Of a stretch of DNA of 64,000 bases, positions 1 through 9,078 are shown piece after piece. Every line of letters starts with the position of its first letter. Position 1 is the stretch's first letter. The DNA is taken from contig NZ_JBJYIN010000014.1 in the NCBI RefSeq assembly GCF_046237015.1, positions 1 through 64,000 on the forward strand. Direction: 5' to 3'. Under the pieces are notes generated by a model. That model was not told the DNA's origin. It saw nothing but the letters and a program-made list of their open reading frames with translations, and searched no databases. The stretch is from JBJYIN01 sp046237015 (lineage in GTDB: Bacteria > Pseudomonadota > Gammaproteobacteria > Enterobacterales > Enterobacteriaceae). The position numbers and the translations under genes were made by a program.

Positions 1-15
1 ATTAAATAAGTGAAG

Positions 16-45
16 AAGCCTCATGTGAAAGCATGGGGCTTTTTT
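16..45 (+). terminator. Intrinsic terminator of a gene left of the window
   Basis: A 10-bp stem (AAGCCTCATG paired with CATGGGGCTT, one G-U pair) with a six-base loop is followed by a run of T. No gene precedes it in the window, so it probably ends a rightward gene lying outside. From here to about 380 I see no gene, only AT-rich intergenic sequence. Confidence 0.6.
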
Positions 46-383
46 GCGTTTGGGGATTTTAGTCAGGTTAGTGCGGAATATGGCGTTGGAATACCTTTCC
101 AGTCGAACGAGTAATTTCTTCATTCGTTTTTCTGGGCTTATAAAATATCCTCGTTGTCAAAAAATGATTTCCTCGCAATTTTTCCTTTATTAAGTAGCAG
201 TATCACTATTTGACTTTACACCAACAGCCATTAGTTCAGAAATATTTAACCTCAGCGTGTTCTTGACTACCAGGTGAGCTGTAGTGGTTTAATGAATTTA
301 GCTACCTAGACATTGGTTTGCAGGTAACAAGTTAGACAGTATTTGGCAAAGCAAAACCGAGATGATAGCCGCCTAAAGCTGAC

Positions 384-416
384 AATAAAAAGCGCCGATG
401 AACGGCGCTTTTTATT
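384..416. terminator. Bidirectional terminator downstream of pssA
   Basis: A perfect 14-bp inverted repeat (AATAAAAAGCGCCG, loop ATGAA, then the complement) has A-tracts and T-tracts on both sides, so it can act as an intrinsic terminator in either direction. It lies just after the pssA stop codon. Confidence 0.85.
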
Positions 417-433
417 GCATGGCGGAATTGGCA

Positions 434-1792
434 TTAAAGAATGCGGCTAATCAGCTTATCTATTCTGATGCGTCGTAAACGTCGAATGAGTTTGCGAACC
501 TTTACCGGATATTGCGCAATACTCTCTAACTCCGTATAGCTTGTGACTGCTTGCGTATGGACTCTGATATGCTCAAGCTCTTGCTGACGTTGTACCAGCA
601 ATTCCTGCTTGGGATCATGAATAAGGAGCGCGTTTTCCAAGTCCAGACGCCAGGCTCGGGGGTTGAGATTATTACCCGTTAGCAATTGCCATTTATCATC
701 GACCCACATGCCTTTCAGATGAAAACTATTATCGCCATCTTTCCATAGTCTGACGACAAGCTGCTGAGCATCAATATAGCGTTGTAGTCTGCTTAGGAAA
801 CGACGTAAGTTGATTTCATAGAGGTAAGGCAATGCACCAATGATTTTGAAGGGTTGATCTTCCGGAATATAAAAATCATTAGCGGTTTTGTCGCCGATAA
901 TAATTTCAACTTTCTTTCCTTCGCGCAGCAAACGGACAATATTTCGGACTAGCAGCGCAGGAAGATTGAAATATGGTGTACACATTACCAAATGGCTGTC
1001 TGCACAATACATTAAATGATGAATCGTTTTGTTGAGCGGGCTTTGTTTGCCTAAACCAACCAATGGTGTAACGGTTAATTCATCATCAGTGACATTGCAA
1101 CTAGGGGTTGTATAGTCTGCTGTACGTAATGACAGACGGAGCTGTTTGGTTTCATTCTTGATCTCCAGGTTTTTGGGGCGATCAACGTGATCAAGTCGTT
1201 GAATTGCTGGTGCCGCCAGGAGCGTCTGAATATATTGAACCATGGTATCCGCCAGGATCTGATTTCGAATCACCTGATAGCGATCGTAGCGGTATTTGTC
1301 GTGTTGGTGCAGGTAGACATCATTCAAGCTGGCACCGCTGTATATCACAGTGTCATCAATGATGAAGCCTTTTAGATGTAGTACGCCCAACGCTTCTCGA
1401 GTGTTAACGGGGACACCATAGATAGGGCACTGAGTCTCCGCGTATTTATGTGCCATCTCGCAATACCAATCTGCATTGGTGTTTTCCGCTGCGGCACCTA
1501 TCCGCCCACGTTGGGCGCGATGCCAATCAACCAGAATGCGGATATCGAGCTCAGGGCACAGCCGTTTAGCCTCGTATAGCGCAGATAAAATACCTATACC
1601 GCCATCGTCATGCTCAAGATACAGAGCCACCAGATAAATGCGTTTTCTGGCATGTAGAATCGCGTTTACCAGCGTGGTACGAAAAAGTTCAGGGGTGTGA
1701 AGCGTCTGAACATCGCCAGCTGTCTGAGGGATTTTTGGCAGTTGTGCAAGGTGTTGTTGGTATTTATTGCGTTTAAATTTTGACAACATCAC
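434..1792 (-). CDS. pssA: CDP-diacylglycerol-serine O-phosphatidyltransferase
   Basis: Makes phosphatidylserine from CDP-diacylglycerol and serine, the committed step to phosphatidylethanolamine; the enterobacterial enzyme is a peripheral membrane or ribosome-associated protein of the phospholipase D superfamily. The 452-residue product has two HKD-type motifs, HLKGFIIDD around residue 138 and FHLKGMWVDD around residue 357, as the family requires. Length agrees with the E. coli enzyme (about 451). The C-terminus is rich in basic residues, consistent with binding acidic membranes. The order pssA then patZ, both leftward, is as in enteric relatives. A strong terminator follows. Confidence 0.95.
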   Translation of the reverse strand: MMLSKFKRNKYQQHLAQLPKIPQTAGDVQTLHTPELFRTTLVNAILHARKRIYLVALYLEHDDGGIGILSALYEAKRLCPELDIRILVDWHRAQRGRIGAAAENTNADWYCEMAHKYAETQCPIYGVPVNTREALGVLHLKGFIIDDTVIYSGASLNDVYLHQHDKYRYDRYQVIRNQILADTMVQYIQTLLAAPAIQRLDHVDRPKNLEIKNETKQLRLSLRTADYTTPSCNVTDDELTVTPLVGLGKQSPLNKTIHHLMYCADSHLVMCTPYFNLPALLVRNIVRLLREGKKVEIIIGDKTANDFYIPEDQPFKIIGALPYLYEINLRRFLSRLQRYIDAQQLVVRLWKDGDNSFHLKGMWVDDKWQLLTGNNLNPRAWRLDLENALLIHDPKQELLVQRQQELEHIRVHTQAVTSYTELESIAQYPVKVRKLIRRLRRIRIDKLISRIL

Positions 1793-1956
1793 AGTGCGTT
1801 TCTTCTCTCATCAGTGTATGACCTTGGGGTCATTATCAAACGTTTAGGAATAGCCGAATCGGGCGATAATACCATTACTTTCCTGCTGTTGTGAGCAAGT
1901 TTTACTATTGAGAGTCAGATCGTTGCCTGACGCGGGAGTTACGTCACGAAGTACCG

Positions 1957-4605
1957 TTAGCCTTTTAGCGGTAATTCCAGCGCCACAATGCCTTCTTCCA
2001 ACTGGACATCAATCTTAAACCCCAGTTTCTTTGCCAGTGTAATCATGCCTTGATTATGCGGCATGGTAATACCCGTTAGGCGACCTAGCCCATGAATTTG
2101 TGCATATTGGATAAGCTTGTTTAGCAGTAACCGCCCCAAACCTAACCCTTTTAAATCTGAGCGAACCAAAACAGCGAATTCAGCATTAGTGTTATCAGGA
2201 TCCGAAATTGCCCGCGTTACCCCAATAATTTCCAAATCATCTCCCGTCTGGCGGATAGCGACAAATGCCATTTCACGATCGTAGTCAATCTGGGTCATAT
2301 TGGCTAAATCTTCATGATTAAACTCATTAATTTCACTGAAATAGCGATAATAAAGATCTTCCTTCGTCACTTTTGCAATGAATTTACTGAGCAAAGGTTC
2401 GTCTTCGGGCAGGATCGGACGAAAAAGGCTGGTGGTATTATTCTTGAGTGTGACGGTTTCTTCCAATTCATGAGGATAGGGACGAATAGATAACCTCGAC
2501 TGAGGGTCGCCACAAAAAGGCTCCAAATGTAATGTGACATCCAGTAGCGTGAACTCGTCACCTGAAGCCAGCAATGGGTGAATATCCAACCGGGAGATTT
2601 CTGGACAATCCAGCACCAGGTTGGAAACTTGTACGAGCAGACGGCTGAGTGCGGGGATGTCCAGCGGTTTTAGTGCGCTGCGACTACGAATTTTGCCGCT
2701 TTTGATAGCCTGGATGACCAGATAGCGCGCCAGCGTCATATTGAGCGGCGGGAGGGCGACAGCGGCCTGTTCTCCTCGCCATTCAACGCCACCTTCTCCT
2801 AACATAATGAGCGGCCCGAAGACCGGATCCTGTTCGACGGCAATACGGATTTCCTGAGCACCCGCACGGTTTGCCATTCCCTGAACGAGCAAACCATGGA
2901 TTCTTGCCTGCGGATAGGTTCGTTTTACGCGATCGAGTATGGCATCGGCAGCCTGTTGCACTTCTCTGGCTGTCTGCAGATAAAGCATAACGCCTTGGAC
3001 TTCTGATTTGTGCGGAATATCAGGAGAACGTAATTTAATCGCGACGGGATAACCGATTTGTTCTGCAATATGTACCGCTTCAGCACTGTCACTGGCAATC
3101 CAGGTTGGCAGCGTATTCAAGCCGTAAGACTGTAGGATCGGTTGAACCTCATGTGTGTCTAACTGCGTGACGCCATCAGCCAATGCCTGATGGATCAACG
3201 TATGTGCCTGGCTCGCATTAATGGTCAGATCCAGCGGTAAGGCTGGTGTTTCCATCAGTTGCTTTTGGTTACGTCGATACTCAACGATGTGCATAAACGC
3301 AATGACTGCGCCTTCAGGGGTGCGGTAGGTTGGTATGCCTGCCCCATTAAATAATCGTCTGGCTTCTTGTGAGGAATGTTCCCCGCACCAATTTGTCAGC
3401 AGTGTAATACGCTTACCGCGTGGGTGTTGCTGTAACCGATTGATTAACTGTTCGGCACTTTCTGTTCCAGGCGCGGCAGCGCTGGGGGCATGGATAATGA
3501 GTAACGCATCGATATCATCACTATCCAGTAATATTGTTATCGCCTCAAGGTAACGGGCTGTCGTTGCGTCATCAAGTAAGTTTAGTGGATTACCGATAGC
3601 CACATATTCCGGTAATTTTGCTCGCAACTGGTTTTGCGTTGACTCGCTGAGCGTTGCAAGTTTGCCCTGTCTATTAAGCAACTGGTCCAGCGCCTGTGCG
3701 GCTGGCGACGCGCCATTACTGATAATAAAGAGACGCTCGCCGCGAAGTGGCCGCAGGTGGCTTAGCGTTTCCACGGCTGAAAAGAGCTCATGGGTATCGC
3801 GCACCCGTAACAGACCGGCTCGCTGAATTGCGGCATCGTACGCGGCATCTAATCCATGACGTTGGCGACTCAGCAATTGTTGTGCTTGTTGGCTACGTCC
3901 GCTTTTTATCACCAGAATCGGTTTGTTTCTTGACGCACTGCGCGCGGCAGACAGAAAGCGGCGAGCATCGCTGATGTGTTCAAGGTGTAGCAAGATCGCA
4001 CTGGTCTTGCCATCTCTTGCCAGAAAATCGAGCAGGTCATCGACATCAATATCCAGGCTATCGCCCAGAGCGATAAAGTAGGAAAAACCAATGCCGCGCT
4101 GTTGGGCCCAATCCAGAACAGTATTGGATACTGCCGCAGATTGAGAAATAAAGGCTAGCTTGCCTTTCATTATTGGAACCGGAGAGAAACTGGCGTTTAA
4201 TCCTTGCCAGGGAGCCAACAGACCAAGGCTATTCGGGCCTAGCAATCGCATATTGTAACGCCCGGCACACGTTTTTAATTCACTGAATTGTGACGGCGGT
4301 GCTGAAAGAATGATGACGGTTTTACAGCCACATTGCCCCAGTTCTTCCAATAGTGTCAGGTTACGGCTGGCGTTGGTGCAGATAACGGCCAGGTCCGGTG
4401 TCATGGGTAGGTTGGCGACGCTTGGATAAGCCAGCACACCGCAAACGGCACGATATTTGGGGGTGACGGGAAGTACTGGGCCACTGAAATTGCCATCCAG
4501 CAGATTTCTCATCATAAGAAAGCCTGCTCGTCCTGTTTTTTCCGATGCACCGAGTACGGCTATCGACTTTGGACGTAATAGTGCTTCCAATCCACGCTGG
4601 CTCAT
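1957..4605 (-). CDS. patZ: Protein lysine acetyltransferase PatZ (YfiQ)
   Basis: Acetylates lysines of metabolic enzymes, classically acetyl-CoA synthetase, using acetyl-CoA. The 882-residue product has the full two-part layout: an NDP-forming acyl-CoA synthetase-like region (CoA-binding Rossmann fold at about 1-130, ligase region at 150-450, ATP-grasp part at about 480-700) and a C-terminal GNAT domain at about 725-880. In the GNAT part the segment RSDLKGLGLGRLLLNKLI matches the acetyl-CoA pyrophosphate loop. The start begins MSQRGLEALLRPKSIAVLGA, as in E. coli YfiQ. It lies between pssA and tapT in the usual order. No damage is seen. Confidence 0.93.
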   Translation of the reverse strand: MSQRGLEALLRPKSIAVLGASEKTGRAGFLMMRNLLDGNFSGPVLPVTPKYRAVCGVLAYPSVANLPMTPDLAVICTNASRNLTLLEELGQCGCKTVIILSAPPSQFSELKTCAGRYNMRLLGPNSLGLLAPWQGLNASFSPVPIMKGKLAFISQSAAVSNTVLDWAQQRGIGFSYFIALGDSLDIDVDDLLDFLARDGKTSAILLHLEHISDARRFLSAARSASRNKPILVIKSGRSQQAQQLLSRQRHGLDAAYDAAIQRAGLLRVRDTHELFSAVETLSHLRPLRGERLFIISNGASPAAQALDQLLNRQGKLATLSESTQNQLRAKLPEYVAIGNPLNLLDDATTARYLEAITILLDSDDIDALLIIHAPSAAAPGTESAEQLINRLQQHPRGKRITLLTNWCGEHSSQEARRLFNGAGIPTYRTPEGAVIAFMHIVEYRRNQKQLMETPALPLDLTINASQAHTLIHQALADGVTQLDTHEVQPILQSYGLNTLPTWIASDSAEAVHIAEQIGYPVAIKLRSPDIPHKSEVQGVMLYLQTAREVQQAADAILDRVKRTYPQARIHGLLVQGMANRAGAQEIRIAVEQDPVFGPLIMLGEGGVEWRGEQAAVALPPLNMTLARYLVIQAIKSGKIRSRSALKPLDIPALSRLLVQVSNLVLDCPEISRLDIHPLLASGDEFTLLDVTLHLEPFCGDPQSRLSIRPYPHELEETVTLKNNTTSLFRPILPEDEPLLSKFIAKVTKEDLYYRYFSEINEFNHEDLANMTQIDYDREMAFVAIRQTGDDLEIIGVTRAISDPDNTNAEFAVLVRSDLKGLGLGRLLLNKLIQYAQIHGLGRLTGITMPHNQGMITLAKKLGFKIDVQLEEGIVALELPLKG

Positions 4606-4637
4606 TCGTCACTCCCGTCAGATAAGACTCTTTGATT

Positions 4638-5354
4638 CTAAATGCTTTCAGTCAATGATGCTGTGACGGTGGATGAAATTTCCCGCACGCTATGGTGTGA
4701 CTTCCCTGCCAGATAGTGCTGACGAAAACGATCGAAATGTGCAGACAAGCCATCAGCCGCTTTGTTATCGCCAGCCTGAGCCAATAATGCGATGGCGATT
4801 TCGGCCGTACAATGTTGTTTTTCATGGTTAGCTTCACGCAATTGATAGCGGGATAACGCATCCACATTAAGCGATAAAATGGGGAGACTATCCAGGTACG
4901 GACTTTTGCGGAACATTTTGCGGGCTTCCGGCCATGTGCCATCCAGTAGTACAAACAGTGGTGGTTTTCCCTGGGGAGGTAACTGACGCAGCACCTGACG
5001 CCCGTTTTCTGTTTCATCAGCCAGAAACACCAGATAGGGTTGATAAGCGCGGTCTTGTAACATCGCCAGTAATTTCGGATCTGGGTGAGTTCGCGACCAG
5101 AGAAAAGCTTGCGTATTCGGTAAAATATCCGCGATTAAACGCCCCGTGTTACTGGGTTTTAGTGGTTCAGTGTCAAACATCACCAAACAAAAACGACTAC
5201 GTGAATCCTGTGTTTGAATGGTATGGCACAAACAGGTCGTGATTGGCAGCAGACAATGTTGACAGCGCACGACGCGACAACCACGGGCGCGAAATGGTTT
5301 AGTGGATTGCTTAAGGCGTTGCTGGCGCAATTGGAGGACAGCGTTGTTGCTCAT
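4638..5354 (-). CDS. tapT: DTW-domain tRNA-uridine aminocarboxypropyltransferase
   Basis: DTW-family enzyme (E. coli YfiP, renamed TapT) that adds the aminocarboxypropyl group of S-adenosylmethionine to a tRNA uridine (acp3U47). The reading frame opens at 5432, but I place the start at 5354 because MSNNAVLQLRQQRLK aligns with the known enteric N-terminus; this gives 238 residues. A zinc-type cysteine cluster (CQHCLLPITTCLC) lies near residues 29-41 and the signature DGTWPEAR near residue 135. There is no strong Shine-Dalgarno for this start, so the exact N-terminus is less certain than the identity. Confidence 0.9.
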   Translation of the reverse strand: MSNNAVLQLRQQRLKQSTKPFRARGCRVVRCQHCLLPITTCLCHTIQTQDSRSRFCLVMFDTEPLKPSNTGRLIADILPNTQAFLWSRTHPDPKLLAMLQDRAYQPYLVFLADETENGRQVLRQLPPQGKPPLFVLLDGTWPEARKMFRKSPYLDSLPILSLNVDALSRYQLREANHEKQHCTAEIAIALLAQAGDNKAADGLSAHFDRFRQHYLAGKSHHSVREISSTVTASLTESI

Positions 5355-5536
5355 GAAAGGTGTTGACCATGGAATGGAGTAGTAGACGTTTGCCAAGCGC
5401 TTTACAACGTGGTGGAACACATTGCTGCACAAGCTAGTCCTGAAACCCGCTATTCTAATCGACGAACTGTCAGACCAAAAGCGCTAATGAATATCGTGGT
5501 GATGAGAGCCCACAGCGAGCCTGTTCCGAAAAAGGT

Positions 5537-5567
5537 ACGGCAATGGCATTCACCATAGCCGTTTTTT
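5537..5567. terminator. Terminator downstream of trxC
   Basis: The hairpin ACGGCAATGG / CCATAGCCGT (one A-A mismatch) has T6 on the plus strand. On the minus strand a run of five T follows three bases after the stem. It sits between trxC and tapT, so it probably ends trxC and separates it from tapT. Confidence 0.6.
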
Positions 5568-5612
5568 ATCGGTGTCCGTCAGCTTAATGTGTAACGGCAT
5601 TGTGTGGCATCT

Positions 5613-6041
5613 TTAATGGTTTACAGATGATTCATCTAACCAAGCCTCAAATGGTGCTTGAGGTAACGCGCCGTTAAGCATGTCGACCATTTTCCCTTGT
5701 TTAAATAGCATCAGGGTTGGAATACTGCGAATGCGAAACCGGGCGCTAAGTTGAGGCTCTGCTTCGGTATTGACCTTAATGAAGCGCATTTGCTTACTGC
5801 GTTCCTCTGCGACGTTTTCAAACACGGGTGCAAAGTTGATGCAGGGCCCACACCAAGGTGCCCAGAAATCAACCACCACAGGGAGGTCATCCTGTAATAA
5901 TTTATCTAGCGTCGCTTCTGTCGCATTCACCACATCGCCAGTAAAAAGTGGCTCACCGCAGCGTCCGCATTTTGCGTGATCGTTGATACGCTCTTCGGGC
6001 AGACGATTGGCGGTTTGGCAGGAGCCGCATACCGTATTCAT
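5613..6041 (-). CDS. trxC: Thioredoxin 2 (zinc-binding)
   Basis: Cytosolic disulfide reductase with an N-terminal zinc module. The 142-residue product from 6041 carries two CxxC zinc-ligand pairs (CGSC and CGRC) within the first 32 residues and the redox site WAPWCGPC near residue 60, as in E. coli TrxC (139 residues). The frame also contains an upstream ATG at 6056, but MNTVCGSC matches the family start and has GAGG six bases before it. In enterics trxC is an OxyR target; I did not identify an OxyR site here. Confidence 0.95.
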   Translation of the reverse strand: MNTVCGSCQTANRLPEERINDHAKCGRCGEPLFTGDVVNATEATLDKLLQDDLPVVVDFWAPWCGPCINFAPVFENVAEERSKQMRFIKVNTEAEPQLSARFRIRSIPTLMLFKQGKMVDMLNGALPQAPFEAWLDESSVNH

Positions 6042-6237
6042 AATGGGCCTCATCAAAAAGGGCTAAACTCAATAGGTTTATTATGGTTGGCGATGTGGGT
6101 GTCAACAACGTGGTTTGCTCAATGGCTACAATAGCTGAAGACTTTTGGCGCGAGAGTTTTTCGCTTTTACGACAAGCTGGTAGCTAAGCGGGTGTACATA
6201 AGGTAATCTTCGCGCCAGCGCGTAGGTGGAGATAACG

Positions 6238-7383
6238 ATGAGCGATTCATTTGAGAGTAAGAGCGGCAAGGTCCGTGTGATGTACGTCCGTAGTGATGAT
6301 GAGGGCGAGAAAGAGAATAAAAAGAAACGCCCAGAAGGGAACGAGGGTCGTGGCGGTCGAGCAGGATCGCGGGATAAACGTGAGAAACCTCAGCATCCTC
6401 GCGATACGAATCCCCGTTATGCGCGAGAAAATCCGTTGCGTGGAGGAGAATCGCGCGAAAAAAGTCCTTGGGGAAAAGGTAAGGAACGTAATGAACGAAG
6501 TGGTGACCGTTCCCGTCGTCCGCGTGATGAAAGTGTGGCAGTTAGTGATTCTCCGTGGAAGACGGTTTCTCGTGCTCCGGGTGATGAGGCAGAGCTGGAC
6601 CATGGTGGTATCAGCGGCAAAAGCCAGATAGATCCTGAACAAATTCGTCGCCAGCGTCAGGAAGAAACGCGCGTTTATGGTGAGAATGCCTGCCATGCTC
6701 TGTTTAAGAGCCGTCCTGAAGCAATTGTGCGAGCCTGGTTCCTACAGGAAGTCACGCCGCGCTTTCGTGACGCACTACGTTGGATGGCCGCTAATCGCAA
6801 AGCCTACCATGTTGTCGAGGATGATGAGCTTACGAAAGCCTCAGGCACAGAACACCATGGTGGCGTGTGTTTCCTGATTAAGAAACGTCAGGGGCTGGAT
6901 GTCCGTGAGTATCTGAAAACGGCGGGTGAACGTGACTGCGTGCTGGCATTGGAAGATGTGGACAATCCGCATAGTCTTGGCGGAATCATGCGTACCTGTG
7001 CACATTTTGGTGTGAAAGGCGTGTTGATTCAGGATGTGGCACAGCTAGAGTCGGGGGCGGCAGTGCGTACTGCCGAAGGTGGCGCCGAGCATGTTAAGGC
7101 CATTAATGCGGATGATTTTCTGTCTGTATTGGGTGAGTTCCGTCGTGCGGGTTATACGATTGTGACCATTTCGAACCGTAAAGGGGCCGCGCTGTCTGGT
7201 ACGGTATTCCCGGCCAAAACCGTGATGGTGTTGGGGCAGGAAGGTGATGGTCTGTCTGATAGCGCGTGGCAACAAGGCGATGTCAAAGTATCCATTGATG
7301 GTACAGGCAAAGTTGAAAGTCTGAACATTTCTGTTACGACAGGTATTTTGCTTTCTGAATGGTGGCGACACAATCAGGCGTGA
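6238..7383 (+). CDS. yfiF: TrmH/SpoU-family RNA 2'-O-methyltransferase YfiF
   Basis: SPOUT-class RNA methyltransferase. The 381-residue product starts with a low-complexity Arg/Glu/Gly-rich segment (about residues 10-120) that probably binds RNA, followed by a SpoU substrate-binding region and the knotted catalytic domain. The three SpoU motifs are visible: NPHSLGGIMRTCAHFG, MVLGQEGDGLS and VESLNISVTTGILL. ATG at 6238 is preferred over 6226 because GGAG lies six bases upstream. It diverges from trxC, as in E. coli. The exact RNA target is not known to me. Confidence 0.88.
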   Translation: MSDSFESKSGKVRVMYVRSDDEGEKENKKKRPEGNEGRGGRAGSRDKREKPQHPRDTNPRYARENPLRGGESREKSPWGKGKERNERSGDRSRRPRDESVAVSDSPWKTVSRAPGDEAELDHGGISGKSQIDPEQIRRQRQEETRVYGENACHALFKSRPEAIVRAWFLQEVTPRFRDALRWMAANRKAYHVVEDDELTKASGTEHHGGVCFLIKKRQGLDVREYLKTAGERDCVLALEDVDNPHSLGGIMRTCAHFGVKGVLIQDVAQLESGAAVRTAEGGAEHVKAINADDFLSVLGEFRRAGYTIVTISNRKGAALSGTVFPAKTVMVLGQEGDGLSDSAWQQGDVKVSIDGTGKVESLNISVTTGILLSEWWRHNQA

Positions 7384-7427
7384 TAAAACAGCGATAAGCC
7401 GTCGGGGTCGGCGGCACATTAAATGAG

Positions 7428-7455
7428 AAGAGGCATCGCTAGGATGCCTCTTTTT
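7428..7455. terminator. Terminator between convergent yfiF and emrB
   Basis: A 10-bp stem AAGAGGCATC / GATGCCTCTT with loop GCTAG is followed by T-rich sequence. It lies between the ends of a rightward and a leftward gene and could serve both. Confidence 0.8.
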
Positions 7456-7525
7456 GATCTGCTCTTTTGAGCAGCCATCGTCATGACTTAATCGTCGTTA
7501 TTACGTAATCATCGTGATTGCGTGA

Positions 7526-9061
7526 TCAATGTGCGCCACCACCTCCACCGCCAGAGGTAAAGGGTGGGCGAGCGAACCAAACCAGAATCATCAGCACCAG
7601 GAATATCCCCGCAGCTGCCCAGAATATCTCATTAGCAGAAATAATCAGCCCTTGTGCGGTAATCTCTTGGGCAATATAGGCTGATGCCTGAGACTGGCTC
7701 ATTCCCATGTCCTGTAGCTGCTGATAGGTTTCCTGAGCTATCGGATTATAGGGTGTCACGGATTCTGTCAGGTGAGCGTGATGCAGTGCTTCACGCTGTG
7801 TCCATAAGGTTGTGGTAATGGATGTCCCGATTGACCCAGCCAACGTTCTGGCAAAATTTGACAAACTGGATGCGGCGGCCAGACGTTCTGGCGGTAGCCC
7901 AGATAACGTGATAGTGGTCAGCGGCATGAAGAAACAGGCGACGGCGAATCCCTGCACAAACTGTGGCCAGGCTGATGCCCCGAAATCCATTCCCGGTTCA
8001 AACGTGTAGGCCCGCCAATAGAAACAGACGGCGTACATGATGAAACTGAAGGTAACCAGTTTGCGCATGTCCAGACGTGGTGCGAAACGGCCAATAATGG
8101 GCGATAGCACGACCGGCATTAATCCTACTGGCGCAGAGGCCAGCCCAGCCCAGGTTGCGGTGTAGCCGTACACTTCTTGTAATAGTTGCGGTAACAGGAC
8201 GATAGCACCGAAATAAAACATGTAGGCGAGGCTGATACACAAACAGCCAATCGTAAAGTTACGCGATTTAAAGAGTGATAAATCGACAACAGGGTGATCG
8301 TCCGTTAACTCCCATACAATCAGGAACGCTATTGTGATGACGGCGATGACGGTCAGAATAATGATCTCGTTGGAATTGAACCAATCCAGCTCTTTCCCTC
8401 TGTCGAGCATCATCTGAAGGCTACCAATCCCGACGATCAGTAATGCCAGCCCAATGGTATCGATCGGCTTGATTTCGGTTTTGGTTTCCCGTCCGCGCAA
8501 TGTTTGCAATGCGATCAAAACCACGGCGACGCCGAGGGGCACGTTGATGAAGAAAATCCAGCCCCAGTGGTAATTATCACTAATCCAGCCGCCGAGTATC
8601 GGGCCACAGATTGGCGCGACGACAACGGTCATCGACCAAAGTGCCAGCGCGATACTCCGTTTGGCTGGCGGATAATTGCTAAGCAGTAAGCTTTGCGACA
8701 ATGGAATCAGCGGTCCGGCCACAATGCCCTGTAGGATACGTGCAAAAATCAGCATTTCCAGACTGTTGGATACGCCACATAGCCAGGATGTCAGGGCAAA
8801 TAAGGCGGTAGACCACAAAAACAGGCGAACTTCGCCGAAGCGTTTGGCCAGCCAACCGGTAATGGGAATAGAAATGGCATTGGCGACCCCAAACGACGTG
8901 ATCACCCATGTGCCTTGTGAGTTGGATGCGCCCAGATTACCCGCGATAGTCGGAATGGCAACGTTGGCAATGGTGGAGTCCAGTACCTGCATGAACGTTG
9001 CCAACGACAGGGCGACGGTCATCCAGGCGAGGCTGGCCCCTTTAAGTGGTTCTCTTGGCAC
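7526..9061 (-). CDS. emrB: Multidrug efflux MFS transporter EmrB (DHA2 family)
   Basis: Inner-membrane proton-driven exporter that works with EmrA and an outer-membrane channel to expel uncouplers and hydrophobic drugs. The 511-residue product has the 14-helix pattern of the DHA2 family and the motif around GWLAKRFGEVR in the first loop and PLIPLSQSLLL (motif C region). It follows emrA by 17 bp in the same orientation, so they form one operon with mprA. The C-terminus ends in six glycines, which looks like local codon repetition and is probably harmless. Confidence 0.94.
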   Translation of the reverse strand: MPREPLKGASLAWMTVALSLATFMQVLDSTIANVAIPTIAGNLGASNSQGTWVITSFGVANAISIPITGWLAKRFGEVRLFLWSTALFALTSWLCGVSNSLEMLIFARILQGIVAGPLIPLSQSLLLSNYPPAKRSIALALWSMTVVVAPICGPILGGWISDNYHWGWIFFINVPLGVAVVLIALQTLRGRETKTEIKPIDTIGLALLIVGIGSLQMMLDRGKELDWFNSNEIIILTVIAVITIAFLIVWELTDDHPVVDLSLFKSRNFTIGCLCISLAYMFYFGAIVLLPQLLQEVYGYTATWAGLASAPVGLMPVVLSPIIGRFAPRLDMRKLVTFSFIMYAVCFYWRAYTFEPGMDFGASAWPQFVQGFAVACFFMPLTTITLSGLPPERLAAASSLSNFARTLAGSIGTSITTTLWTQREALHHAHLTESVTPYNPIAQETYQQLQDMGMSQSQASAYIAQEITAQGLIISANEIFWAAAGIFLVLMILVWFARPPFTSGGGGGGAH

Positions 9062-9078
9062 GTTCTTCTCCTGACAAA

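Noticed and set aside
6247..6696. 149-codon minus-strand frame opposite yfiF
   Set aside because: It is the antisense of the Arg/Glu-rich low-complexity part of yfiF, and its composition is explained by that.
7526..7560. Glycine-codon run at the end of emrB
   Set aside because: Six GGN codons could suggest slippage, but the frame ends normally two codons later and nothing indicates a functional repeat.
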